From Planctomycetota bacterium (GTDB lineage Bacteria > Planctomycetota > Planctomycetia > Pirellulales > Pirellulaceae), in the NCBI GenBank assembly GCA_014238905.1, contig JABAAE010000021.1:1-43681 (forward strand): a DNA stretch of 43,681 nt, read 5' to 3'. The notes below the pieces were generated by a model. That model did not search any database. It was given only the letters and a program-made list of their open reading frames with translations, and was not told the origin of the DNA. The position numbers and the translations under genes were made by a program. Within the stretch, counting starts at the first letter, position 1, and each line of letters opens with the position of its first letter. Of the stretch, positions 28,503 to 36,893 are shown piece by piece.

Positions 28503-29015
28503 TCATGAGACTGTTTTCTGCGATTTCTGCCAAATCCGCCCCACCTCCTCTGGAAGGCCCGTCTGGGCCCCGATTTCGGCAAACGTAATCCGCCGGCGAC
28601 GGTCGGCAAGTGTGACAATCTCAATGTTCAAATAGCATTCCGGAAGGCAATCGATAAACTTATCCGCCCACTCGATCAAGTGAATACCAGGCTGATCCAA
28701 CATCTCTTCAAAACCGAGTTCAAACAGCTCTTCATCGGTTTGAATTCGGTAAAAATCAAAATGATCGACCGTCACCACACCCTGATAGACGTTTTGCAGT
28801 GCAAATGTAGGGCTACTGACCTGGTCATCGGCGACACCCAACGCCGAGCAAAAAGAGGAAATCAGAGTCGTTTTCCCAGCTCCCAGGGCACCCTGGAAGC
28901 CAATCGTCAGAGAATGTTGGCCCTTGTCCAACCGACTTTGAATCGTGGTTGCCAACACCTTGGCCCAACGCTCGGTGACCTCCAGACCGTCGGCTATTAA
29001 TTCCATGTTCTCCAC
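28503..29015 (-). CDS. tsaE: tRNA threonylcarbamoyladenosine biosynthesis ATPase TsaE
   Basis: 170 residues. TsaE is the ATPase that works with TsaB and TsaD to add the threonylcarbamoyl group to A37 of ANN-decoding tRNAs. The Walker A motif is GALGAGKTTLISSFC, followed by VSSPTFALQNVYQGVVTVDHFDFYRI, FELGFEEMLDQPGIHLIEWADKF, all typical. The frame starts at a GTG at 29015; the ATG three codons later at 29006 has GGAG only three bases ahead, so the true start is uncertain by three residues. Length is slightly above the family norm. Partners tsaB/tsaD are not in the window. Confidence 0.92.
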   Translation of the reverse strand: MENMELIADGLEVTERWAKVLATTIQSRLDKGQHSLTIGFQGALGAGKTTLISSFCSALGVADDQVSSPTFALQNVYQGVVTVDHFDFYRIQTDEELFELGFEEMLDQPGIHLIEWADKFIDCLPECYLNIEIVTLADRRRRITFAEIGAQTGLPEEVGRIWQKSQKTVS

Positions 29016-29789
29016 TCTCTATCCACTCTTCCCAGCCTGACCGCCAATTCCTGGCCACCAATTCCTAGTCGCCAATTCCTAGTCGCCAATCAACAGAACA
29101 CTGTTCCGACAATGCATTGCCGAATCGCATCAAACCAGCAGCTGATTGCCGCCGCAAGGTCCTGCCCGGAGAAAATGTCTGAATTCCAGGGGCTGCTGGG
29201 TGCATTTTAGAATGAGGCTGACGAAACATCAAAGTCAAAACCGCCCTCGCGAAAGATTCAATCCCAAGCAAAATCAGTCACCACCGGAAATTCTCCTCTA
29301 TCGGTGACGGTGCCTCCCCTGGTCAACGACCGGAAAGCAAAACAACCGGAAAACCTAGCCAAGCCACGTCAAAACAGGGCGGGAGCTGACCACTGCGTCT
29401 GCCTGACCGAGCGAATCGTGGGTCTTGGTGACTCAAACCGTTGGCTCTCATCGGAATACTGAGCGGAAACTCCTGTCACCCCTAAATCAATTGCCAGCCC
29501 TGTTTTGGTCATCCGGAGACCGTCCAGAGATCCAGTAACCGCCTGAATCTGGCTTCAAACCGGATTCCAGCCACGATTCCCCTCCTTTTTCCATTTCCGT
29601 AGAATTTGATCTTATGTCAACGGTGATCGAGTGCAGATCTTGACGATATCGGCAAAGCCAGCTATTCTGCGCAGCTCGTTTTCTTGGCAAAACGCCTTTT
29701 TTCAACTCATTTCACCATCGTTGTTCTCGGAAACCTGGTTCAAGGTCTCCACCGATGAGAACCAACCATGGATAGGGAGCACCTCCAAA
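29016..29789. other. Intergenic, divergent region with a short tandem repeat
   Basis: About 774 bases between the divergent tsaE and rpsB genes, where promoters for both must lie. Besides the 14-bp repeat at 29044-29090, I saw no clear gene, tRNA or terminator. The rpsB frame is open from 29631, but S2 similarity starts only at 29790. Confidence 0.45.
29044..29090. repeat. 14-bp tandem repeat, about 3.4 copies
   Basis: The unit ccaattcctagtcg occurs as one diverged copy (ccaattcctggcca), two perfect copies and a partial fourth, immediately upstream of the tsaE start. It could lie in that gene's leader or promoter. Confidence 0.9.
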
Positions 29790-30551
29790 GTGTCAACGAT
29801 TGTACAGGATTTAATTGAAGCGGGTGTCCATTTTGGCCACCGCGTGAGTCGCTGGAACCCAAAAATGTCGCCCTATATTTATGGGCGGAAAAATGCGGTT
29901 CACATCATCGATATTCGTGAGACCGTTCGCGGTCTTCTGCGGGCGAAAAAGTACCTCGCCCAAGTCGCTTCCGGCGGAAGCCTCATTCTTTTCGTTGGCA
30001 CAAAACGCCAAGCGGGAAGCATCATCGAACGAGAAGCCTCGCGGGCGGGAATGCCTTTCGTTTCTGAAAGATGGCTAGGTGGTGCCCTGACCAACTTCCG
30101 AACCATTCGTAGTCGAATGAGTCGATTGGAAGAACTCGAAAAAATTCGCGAGAGCGATGGTTTGGCTCAATACTCCAAGAAAATGCAGTCGGCATTGAAT
30201 CGCGAATATCGCAAGATGTACCGCAACCTCAACGGCCTACGGAACATGAACCGGATGCCGGAATGCCTGGTAATTGTCGACCCCAACAAAGAGAAAAACT
30301 CGTTACGTGAAGCCAAGGCGTTGGGAATCTCTACGGTTGCCTTGATCGACACCGATTGTGACCCGGAATTGGTCGATTTGCCCATCCCAGGCAACGACGA
30401 CGGTATTCGATCGATCGACCTGATTGTCAAGAATCTTGCGGACGCAGTCATTGCCGGAACAAAGTCAATTGAGGCCGTCAAGGGCAAGGATTCCGACAAA
30501 AAGGGAAAACCCGCGGCTGCCGCGTCATCGGCTGAAGCGGAAAAAAAATAA
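29790..30551 (+). CDS. rpsB: 30S ribosomal protein S2
   Basis: 253 residues from a GTG at 29790; the frame is open 53 codons further upstream but S2 similarity begins at STIVQDLIEAGVHFGHRVSR. GGAG lies about 11 bases ahead of the GTG, a rather long spacing. Family features include GRKNAVHIIDIRETVRGLLRA, LFVGTKRQAGSIIEREASRA, ERWLGGALTNFRTIRSR, PECLVIVDPNKEKNSLREAKALGISTVALIDTDCDP and the switch LPIPGNDDGIRSI. A Lys/Ala-rich tail ends the protein. It opens the conserved rpsB-tsf-pyrH-frr block, but tsf is separated by 426 bases containing repeats. Confidence 0.96.
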   Translation: MSTIVQDLIEAGVHFGHRVSRWNPKMSPYIYGRKNAVHIIDIRETVRGLLRAKKYLAQVASGGSLILFVGTKRQAGSIIEREASRAGMPFVSERWLGGALTNFRTIRSRMSRLEELEKIRESDGLAQYSKKMQSALNREYRKMYRNLNGLRNMNRMPECLVIVDPNKEKNSLREAKALGISTVALIDTDCDPELVDLPIPGNDDGIRSIDLIVKNLADAVIAGTKSIEAVKGKDSDKKGKPAAAASSAEAEKK

Positions 30552-30644
30552 ACCGCATCCAACGTTCCAAATCCGACACTTCCTGTTGAGCGGTATTGGT
30601 TAATTTACTGCAGATTGTTTTTGGCCGCCGGGACAGGTTCAAGA

Positions 30645-30676
30645 TTCGACTGCAAAATTCGACTGCAAAATTCGAC
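30645..30676 (+). repeat. 13-bp tandem repeat, about 2.5 copies
   Basis: The unit ttcgactgcaaaa occurs twice in full and a third time as ttcgac. Confidence 0.9.
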
Positions 30677-30863
30677 GCGAGCCGACTGGGCCGGACCATG
30701 ACAGCTTGACTGAAAACGTGAGGGGCAACCCTCGGCACAGAAATCAAAACCAGCAATGAAGCAGGTGCTCCAGCGATGGATCCAGCTCTTGTCAGGAGTC
30801 AGCGTCAATCGTGCTCCTAAACGACAAGGGAAGGTAGCCGGGTATTTTGTCAGGGTGATTTCA

Positions 30864-30933
30864 CTGGCTTAAATTGCCTGGCTTAAATTGCCTGGCTTAA
30901 ATTGCCTGGCTTAAATTGCCTGGCTTGAAATTC
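30864..30933 (+). repeat. 14-bp tandem repeat, four perfect copies plus one diverged
   Basis: The unit ctggcttaaattgc is repeated four times exactly, followed by ctggcttgaaattc. The block ends about 45 bases before the EF-Ts start codon, so it lies in the tsf leader or promoter. Confidence 0.95.
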
Positions 30934-30977
30934 AAATTTAGTTAGTTTTAGACTATTTATTCAGGAGAATGATTACG

Positions 30978-31811
30978 ATGGCAATTACCGCCGCCGATGT
31001 AAAAGCATTACGCGAGCGAACTGGCTTGCCGATGATGGATTGCAAAAAGGCACTCGATGAGGCCGAAGGTGATCACGAGGCAGCAGTGGAATGGCTGCGA
31101 AAGCGTGGCCAACAGGTCTTGGAAAAACGTGCCGATCGGGAAACCGCCTTTGGTCGCTTTGGCATTTCTTGCGGAGTCGAGTCGACTGCCGGCGCCATGG
31201 TTGAATTGAAATGTGAAAGCGCACCAGTCGCTTCCAACGAAGAGTTCGTTCAATTAGCCAACGATCTAGCCGAAGCCTTGGCGAAGACCCCAGCAGTGGA
31301 AGGTCATCCTGAACAACTGCTTGCATTGGACTCACCCAGTCAACCCGGTACCACCTTGGCCCAGGTGAAAGACGACCTGTTTAACCGGATTCGGGAAGTA
31401 TTCAATGTCGGACGCATGGCCAGGTATGATGGTTCGACGTGCGGCTACAGTCATAATTCAAGCACCGTTGCTGGTGTGCTGCTCTCTGTTGAGGGAGGTA
31501 ATGACGATGCCGGGCGTGATGTCTCTATGCATGTGGCTGCGATGAATCCAAGTTCCTTGTCGGTAGAGGAACTGGACAAAACCGTTGTCGAAAACGAGCG
31601 AAAGGTTTTACGGGACGCTGCCTTGGCAGAAGGAAAACCTGAAAACATCGTTGACAAAATGGTCGAAGGAAGAATGAAAAATTTCTACGCAGAACGCGTC
31701 TTGTTGGAACAGACTTTTGTCAAAGCTGAAAACAAGGAAACTGTCGGAAATTACGCGCAATCCAACGGGATGAAAGTCAAGGCTTTTTCACATATGGTAT
31801 TGGGTGAATAG
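30978..31811 (+). CDS. tsf: Elongation factor Ts
   Basis: 277 residues from the ATG at 30978, about 11 bases from AGGAG; the in-frame ATG at 30969 is too close to that site. EF-Ts catalyses GDP/GTP exchange on EF-Tu. The N-terminal UBA-like domain (ITAADVKALRERTGLPMMDC followed by KKALDEAEGDHEAAVEWLRK) carries the TGAGMMDCKKAL-like motif in diverged form. The core follows with VELKCESAPVASNEEFVQLANDLA and AAMNPSSLSVEELD. The C-terminal part reads KIVDGRM-like (DKMVEGRMKNFYAERVLLEQTFVK). A strong terminator follows, separating it from pyrH. Confidence 0.95.
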   Translation: MAITAADVKALRERTGLPMMDCKKALDEAEGDHEAAVEWLRKRGQQVLEKRADRETAFGRFGISCGVESTAGAMVELKCESAPVASNEEFVQLANDLAEALAKTPAVEGHPEQLLALDSPSQPGTTLAQVKDDLFNRIREVFNVGRMARYDGSTCGYSHNSSTVAGVLLSVEGGNDDAGRDVSMHVAAMNPSSLSVEELDKTVVENERKVLRDAALAEGKPENIVDKMVEGRMKNFYAERVLLEQTFVKAENKETVGNYAQSNGMKVKAFSHMVLGE

Positions 31812-31833
31812 TAACCGGACAAACTCACACTGA

Positions 31834-31861
31834 AGCCCCGGTTTTTTCCGGGGCTTTTTTT
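31834..31861 (+). terminator. Rho-independent terminator after tsf
   Basis: A perfect 8-bp stem (agccccgg and ccggggct) with a six-T loop is followed by seven T. It ends tsf transcription and lies 24 bases before the pyrH start, so pyrH needs its own promoter or read-through. Confidence 0.9.
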
Positions 31862-31885
31862 ATACTCTCCACATCAGGTAACCAG

Positions 31886-32629
31886 ATGTTAGAACAATCC
31901 AAATTAAAAAGGATCGTATTAAAACTCTCCGGGGAGAGTTTTAGCCCCGCCGGCGAACGGGGAATTAGCATGGAAGAGGTCCATCTGATTTCCCGACAAA
32001 TTGTCAACGCCACCCAGTCAGGATGTCAAATCGCGATCGTGATTGGTGGAGGAAACATCCTCCGCGGCGCTCAATTTAAATCAAAAAACGGAAGCATCTC
32101 CGAGGCCACCGCCCACTACATGGGTATGCTGGCGACGGTCATTAACGGACTCGCTCTCCAAGACGCCCTGGAAACCCTGGGCTGCGAAACTCGATTGATG
32201 TCAGCCATCCATATGGACACCGTTTGTGAACCTTATATTCGTCGACGAGCCAGGCATCACCTGAAAAAAAACAGGGTCATCATTTTGGCCGCCGGCACTG
32301 GTGGTCCATTTGTCACCACCGACACCGCAGCCGCCCTGCGGGCACTGGAACTGGGAGCCGACGCTCTCTTGAAAGCGACCCGCGTCGATGGTGTTTACAG
32401 CGAAGATCCCGAGTTAAATCCGCACGCGGTCTTTTATCGTCACCTTAACTACGACTTCGTGCTGGAAAAAAACCTTCGATTCATGGACACCACCGCAATC
32501 GCGCAGTGCATGGAACACGACATGCCAATCATGATTTTCAACTATCAAAAAGAAGGGAATATCCAAAAAGCAATTGATGGCGAACGGATTGGCACCATCG
32601 TTCACAGTAAAACCGACAATCCATCGTAA
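31886..32629 (+). CDS. pyrH: Uridylate (UMP) kinase
   Basis: 247 residues. PyrH phosphorylates UMP to UDP in pyrimidine nucleotide synthesis and belongs to the amino-acid kinase fold. Visible motifs: KRIVLKLSGESFSPAGERGI, IAIVIGGGNILRGAQ, TAHYMGMLATVINGLALQDALE, FVTTDTAAALRALELGADALLKATRVDGVYSEDP and the closing FNYQKEGNIQKAIDGERIGTI. AGGTAA precedes the ATG by six bases. Despite the terminator just upstream, it keeps the usual gene order between tsf and frr; frr begins 67 bases after its stop. Confidence 0.96.
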   Translation: MLEQSKLKRIVLKLSGESFSPAGERGISMEEVHLISRQIVNATQSGCQIAIVIGGGNILRGAQFKSKNGSISEATAHYMGMLATVINGLALQDALETLGCETRLMSAIHMDTVCEPYIRRRARHHLKKNRVIILAAGTGGPFVTTDTAAALRALELGADALLKATRVDGVYSEDPELNPHAVFYRHLNYDFVLEKNLRFMDTTAIAQCMEHDMPIMIFNYQKEGNIQKAIDGERIGTIVHSKTDNPS

Positions 32630-32696
32630 AGATATTCAGTTCGTGATATGATTTATCAGGTCTGCACCAGTTAAGTTTTTTTGTAAAGGATTTGAG

Positions 32697-33257
32697 ATGA
32701 CACGCGATGCAATTCTTTTGGATACCGAAGAGCGAATGACCAAGGCTTTAGATGTCCTTAAAAACGCATTGTCGGGTATTCGAACCGGGCGGGCCAATCC
32801 GGGCCTTGTTGATTCGATCCGAGTCGATGTTTACGGAAGCCCCACGCCCATAAAACAGATCGCTACCGTTGGCGCCCCCGAACCAACCCAAATCGTCATC
32901 CGCCCCTACGATGCCAGCATTATCAAGGAAATAGAAAAAGCGATTGTTGCGGGGGACCTCGGATACAATCCACAAAGCGATGGAAGAGTGATTCGGATCA
33001 ACGTGCCAGCTCTTTCCACCGATGTCCGCAAGAAAATGGTCAGCCGGATTAAGGAACTTTCCGAGGACGCGAAAATCTCAGTTCGAAACGTACGTCGAGA
33101 TTCCAACAAGGCTGCCGACACGGCGGAAAAAGACAAGTCCATCAGCGAAGACGAAAGAGACGACATCAAAGACGAAGTCCAAACGCTGACCAAACAACAT
33201 GAAGATGAAATCTCGACGATGGCCAAAGCCAAGGAAAAGGAAGTCATGGAGGACTGA
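32697..33257 (+). CDS. frr: Ribosome recycling factor
   Basis: 186 residues, the normal length. With EF-G it splits post-termination ribosomes. Family segments: MTKALDVLKNALSGIRTGRANPGLVDSIRVDVYG, TPIKQIATVGAPEPTQIVIRPYD, IEKAIVAGDLGYNPQSDGRVIRINVPALSTDVRKKMVSRIKEL, and ISVRNVRRDSNKAAD in the hinge. AAGGA precedes the ATG by about seven bases. It closes the rpsB-tsf-pyrH-frr block. No strong terminator was seen behind it. Confidence 0.96.
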   Translation: MTRDAILLDTEERMTKALDVLKNALSGIRTGRANPGLVDSIRVDVYGSPTPIKQIATVGAPEPTQIVIRPYDASIIKEIEKAIVAGDLGYNPQSDGRVIRINVPALSTDVRKKMVSRIKELSEDAKISVRNVRRDSNKAADTAEKDKSISEDERDDIKDEVQTLTKQHEDEISTMAKAKEKEVMED

Positions 33258-33708
33258 TCGACCTGCTGGAGGGCTGCGTCAAGAGTGTGTTTGTAGACCT
33301 CCACGTCGATTATCTGTTGCGGAAAAAGTGGGCTTCAAGCCACCGATTTGCCTGACAGCCGTCAGGTTAACCGGTGTTCGCAGCAACATCGATTCGGCCT
33401 TTCTGCTGGTGAAACCGCCTGAAATCTGCGGCAATTCTGATGGACGAGATTGGTTTGATGAACGCTCCTTTGACCGCTGGATTGACTCCCTATCCGAACT
33501 CGGCGATCTACCAACACGGCATAGATTGCACTGCTCAAAATCCGGATCACCGATGACCCGATTTCACTTTGCCTCATGATTCTCCTGCCACAAGGGTTGA
33601 TAACGGTCTAAAATACAACCAAACCATTGTCATGGTATATTTCCCTAAGGCTTGACTCATCGATCTGAATCTCAGCAACCGGCGTACCGCTCACACCTTC
33701 GGGACAAC
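33258..33708. other. Intergenic, nothing recognised
   Basis: 451 bases after frr. Overlapping frames on both strands have no family character; no hairpin with a T run or RNA gene was seen. Confidence 0.45.
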
Positions 33709-34077
33709 ATGAAGAAAAAGTCCATTTCAGAAACGCCTCAATCAGAAAACAAAGCGGACTATGCTGGGAAAATCCGGCGGCTAATTCTGATCATTTTATC
33801 GGTCGCCGGATTTGGCATTTTCGGCTTCGATTATTTCCAAGACGGTGAAACTGAGGTGCTGTCTCAAGTCTGTTTACGCGTCGCGATCGTTTTAGGAGCC
33901 GCTTGGCTAGCCTATCCACAGGTTGAATACCTGGTGAAACATTCGCCATTGATCCTGATTTTGTTATGTGTTGTTTTTATCGTTTTCAAAAACCCTCTGG
34001 TCCTTGCCGTTGGCATTCTCCTTTGCCTGGTTCTGGTCGTCCTTCAGTACGTCGTCCGGGTTTTAAAATCGAAGTAA
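33709..34077 (+). CDS. Small membrane protein with four predicted helices
   Basis: 122 residues from the ATG at 33709; a longer frame from 33652 adds a Ser/His-rich prefix without family support. A Lys-rich cytoplasmic head (MKKKSISETPQ) precedes four hydrophobic segments: LILIILSVAGFGIFGF, VCLRVAIVLGAAWLAYP, SPLILILLCVVFIVF and PLVLAVGILLCLVLVVLQYVV, ending in a basic KSK. This is a plausible inner-membrane protein, but no family was recognised and no function is offered. The lipoprotein gene follows 106 bases downstream on the same strand. Confidence 0.6.
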   Translation: MKKKSISETPQSENKADYAGKIRRLILIILSVAGFGIFGFDYFQDGETEVLSQVCLRVAIVLGAAWLAYPQVEYLVKHSPLILILLCVVFIVFKNPLVLAVGILLCLVLVVLQYVVRVLKSK

Positions 34078-34183
34078 CCAGCCGACGCCTGCTAGCAATT
34101 CCCCGTGGCGATAATCGGGGTTCACACGCATCACAATTTTTGCAAGACTCCCGCCGTTGGATTTTTCGTCAAAGGAGAACAGT

Positions 34184-34717
34184 GTGACTTTTGCCCAAAA
34201 AAGAAAATTAACACCTGCCCGACGCTTGATGGTGCAACGGACGGCCCTCTGGCTGTTGATCATCGCTGGGTGTCAAAGTGTCTCCTCACAGGAGGATGCT
34301 ACCTCCGCGTTCATTGACCCCTTTTCGCCGAAAAAGCAGGTCCAGCAACAAGTTGTTCCCAGCACACAAAAATCTTTCCTGCCAAAAATCACTCTGCCAA
34401 AACTTCCCAAGATCCCCAACCTGAATCCCTTTGCTCCCAAAATAGTCAAAGGCCCTACCGTCCAAAAAAACAAACCCAATGTTTTTCAGACCATCGGCAC
34501 GAACACCAAAGGTTTTTTTAACAAGGCGTCGCACACGCTAATGCCCTGGACGAAGCCCAACCCAAAGAATGGTCCGGTTAAAATCGTCCCCGCATTCATG
34601 CAGCAGGAAAACCAGTCCACCAAAAAGAAAACATCTGGCTTTCAACCATTTCAATTATTCTCCTCCGGTGCCAAGCCGACCAAGAAGAACCCTTCGAGCA
34701 GCTTCTTTTTCAAATAG
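34184..34717 (+). CDS. Putative lipoprotein, Pro/Lys-rich
   Basis: 177 residues from a GTG at 34184, chosen because AAGGAG lies about seven bases upstream. The N-terminus is basic (KRKLTPARRLMVQR), then hydrophobic, and reaches a lipobox LLIIAGC, so the mature protein should be acylated at that cysteine and anchored to a membrane. The remaining sequence is low in complexity, with Pro-Lys alternations (LPKITLPKLPKIPNLNPFAPK) and a Lys/Ser-rich end (KKNPSSSFFFK). No domain was recognised. It might link the envelope to another layer, but this is speculation. Codon use resembles that of its neighbours. Confidence 0.6.
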   Translation: MTFAQKRKLTPARRLMVQRTALWLLIIAGCQSVSSQEDATSAFIDPFSPKKQVQQQVVPSTQKSFLPKITLPKLPKIPNLNPFAPKIVKGPTVQKNKPNVFQTIGTNTKGFFNKASHTLMPWTKPNPKNGPVKIVPAFMQQENQSTKKKTSGFQPFQLFSSGAKPTKKNPSSSFFFK

Positions 34718-34865
34718 CAGCCATTCTTCAGCAATCGCTGGACGTCACCATTGGCAATCGATCCCGAATGACTTGGAAAAGTGCGAACTAGAAAAACCCG
34801 CGCGATACGGTAGGCGACTTTCCAGCGCAGGCACCAGTGGGAGATCCAATCTCGCCGGGGGAAAA

Positions 34866-35969
34866 CTAGACGGTCAGCTCTTTGCCACCGCCGAGAGCCG
34901 ACTCCATTGCCAAGTCCAGCAATCGTTGTGTTTTCAGTGAGGCGTCCGGCCAAAACGGATCGATGTTATTCTGGATCACCAAATCAGAAAAGCACTCAAA
35001 AAGAAGAGATTCCTGTGCACCTGGCTTGTTGTTGGAATACTCGACTGTCGCATGCTGGTCGGTGTGTCGTTCCATCGAAAAATCACATCCATCCACCACG
35101 AAATTTGATTGAAAAACCTCAAAGTTGAGCCGATTGCCATAGAACGGCAGCACAAAATCATCAACACGCAGGAATCCCTTGGTACCCGCTACGGTGCACA
35201 TCTGCTGATGTTCGGTAATAAAAGAACTGTAGAAATTGACGCTGACTCCGTTGGCAAAGAACATATCCAGAGAGCATTCCATGGGGACTGGATTGGGACT
35301 ATCTGCACGATGAAAATCACTTAACATTCGGCAGGAAATCGATTCCGGCATCTGATAATCCATCGCCCACAGGGCAAAACGAAGCTGGTACCAACCAAGA
35401 TCTCCTAAGCAGCCCTGCGGTTCCAGGTTACTCGAAGTCCGGATGTTTCCGGCCTGGAATTCCTCGGGACCATTAAAACTGAAGCTACCGGAAATTCGCC
35501 GGATGTCCCCCAAAACCTCGCCATCAGCGAGGAGACCCTTCATGGCCGCCAAACGCTGACTGTGCATAAACATGATTCCATCCATAAATTGCACACCATT
35601 TTGCTGGCACGCTGTCACCATTTCCTGCAACTGTTCACTATTGACCGCACACGGTTTTTCACAAAGAACATGTTTGCCCGCTTCAGCAACTTTGATCACC
35701 CAATCCTTGCGAAGCCCCGTTGGAAGCGGCACATAAACCGCGTCCACGCTATCGGCTTGAATCATCTCATCATAAGAACCATAAGCCGTTGGCCGATCCG
35801 GTACTGGCGTCGAGTCTTGACATAAGTCAATAAAGGAATTTGCCTTGGCAACATCACGACTGGCCACCGCCGCCACGCGGGCATTACGGGCATTCGCCAT
35901 GGCCGCCCAGTTCTTTTGTGCGATTTCAGCGGTGCTCAAAATCCCCCACCGACAAATTCCATCACTCAT
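34866..35969 (-). CDS. Gfo/Idh/MocA-family oxidoreductase
   Basis: 367 residues from the ATG at 35969 (AAGGGTG upstream). The N-terminal Rossmann part opens with RWGILSTAEIAQKNWAAMANA and includes VAAVASRDVAKANSF and DAVYVPLPTGLRKDWVIKVA. The family signature is AGKHVLCEKPCAVNSEQL, where the lysine of EKP is catalytic. The C-terminal alpha/beta domain carries GCLGDLGWYQLRFALWAM. It should oxidise or reduce a sugar, inositol or dihydrodiol-type substrate using NAD(P); closer assignment is not possible from sequence. It lies alone, convergent with the lipoprotein gene. Confidence 0.9.
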   Translation of the reverse strand: MSDGICRWGILSTAEIAQKNWAAMANARNARVAAVASRDVAKANSFIDLCQDSTPVPDRPTAYGSYDEMIQADSVDAVYVPLPTGLRKDWVIKVAEAGKHVLCEKPCAVNSEQLQEMVTACQQNGVQFMDGIMFMHSQRLAAMKGLLADGEVLGDIRRISGSFSFNGPEEFQAGNIRTSSNLEPQGCLGDLGWYQLRFALWAMDYQMPESISCRMLSDFHRADSPNPVPMECSLDMFFANGVSVNFYSSFITEHQQMCTVAGTKGFLRVDDFVLPFYGNRLNFEVFQSNFVVDGCDFSMERHTDQHATVEYSNNKPGAQESLLFECFSDLVIQNNIDPFWPDASLKTQRLLDLAMESALGGGKELTV

Positions 35970-36158
35970 TGTATTCACCCTTGTTATGGCCACTTATTGC
36001 TTCCACTATTAGAAAAACGCTTCCTCAATTTTAATGGGTTGCTGCCGATGTTAAGATAGGGGGCAAACCGAAAAAAACGACTGCACGATTTCTCGTCAAA
36101 GTCTATTTTGTGAGAAATACCGGTTTGAATCCAATCCATTCCATACCCACCCCATTTC

Positions 36159-36893
36159 GTGGCTCACCAGATTTCAAAGAACCAAAACTCCATCCATCGT
36201 CGCTCCCTGAAACACTTGGCACGAGGCTTCCTCTGGTGTACGTTGTTGACCGTTGTGCTACTGGGATTGGTGTGGATCCTGCTTGACGACTACCTGACGC
36301 TGAACATTGAACGATGGCTCCAGAACCCTGCTCATTCGGTGGTCTCCTATCCATTGTTGGTCATTTTAATCCTTGGATCCGACCTTTTCCTACCCATTCC
36401 TTCCAGCGCTGTCATGACGCACTGCGGTATGACGATGGGACTGTGGTGGGCGATCACAACCAGTTTCGTTGGGTTGAATTCTGGCAGCGTCCTCGGTTTT
36501 GGGTTAGGTCGATGGATGGGGCAGGGGATCATCGATCGCTGGATCAGCCCTGAAGATCAACAGTGGGTCCAACAACTGGTCGCCCAAAGAGGAGTGGTCA
36601 CCTTGATCATGCTACGCCCCATTCCGATTTTTGCTGAAGCCAGTCTCTTGGTTTTAGGAGCGGCCAAGATGTCTTGGCGACGCTTTCTGCCCTGGATGCT
36701 GGCGGGAAATCTCGGCATTTGCATCACCTTTACCGGTCTGGGAATATGGACCATTGAGAATGAGTTTCCCCAGTTTTGGGCTATTCTGATTTCGGTCTTC
36801 CTTCCCCTGATCATGTGGTTGATCGTCCGCCGTTTGGTCGCTAACAAAATCACCAAGGCAAAAAACCATGTCCATTCTGAATCGACTGTTTAA
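36159..36893 (+). CDS. VTT/DedA-like (SNARE-associated) membrane protein
   Basis: 244 residues from a GTG at 36159. The N-terminal cytoplasmic head is followed by a transmembrane helix (FLWCTLLTVVLLGLVWILL) and several others: PLLVILILGSDLFLPIPSSA, LWWAITTSFVGLNSGSVLGFGLG, and two at the C-terminus. The VTT-family core is visible as FLPIPSS, LNSGSVLGFGLGRWMG and VTLIMLRPIPIFAEASLLVLGAAKMSWRRFLPWMLAGNLG. Related DedA/TVP38 proteins are thought to move lipids or maintain membrane potential. The last 26 bases overlap the start of the dehydratase gene, suggesting coupled translation. Confidence 0.85.
   Translation: MAHQISKNQNSIHRRSLKHLARGFLWCTLLTVVLLGLVWILLDDYLTLNIERWLQNPAHSVVSYPLLVILILGSDLFLPIPSSAVMTHCGMTMGLWWAITTSFVGLNSGSVLGFGLGRWMGQGIIDRWISPEDQQWVQQLVAQRGVVTLIMLRPIPIFAEASLLVLGAAKMSWRRFLPWMLAGNLGICITFTGLGIWTIENEFPQFWAILISVFLPLIMWLIVRRLVANKITKAKNHVHSESTV

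Larger units (their letters stand above)
30552..30977. other. rpsB-tsf intergenic region with two tandem repeat blocks
   Basis: This unusually long spacer holds a 13-bp repeat (30645-30676) and a 14-bp repeat (30864-30933), ending with an A/T-rich stretch and the tsf ribosome-binding site. No reading frame looks real. Confidence 0.7.
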
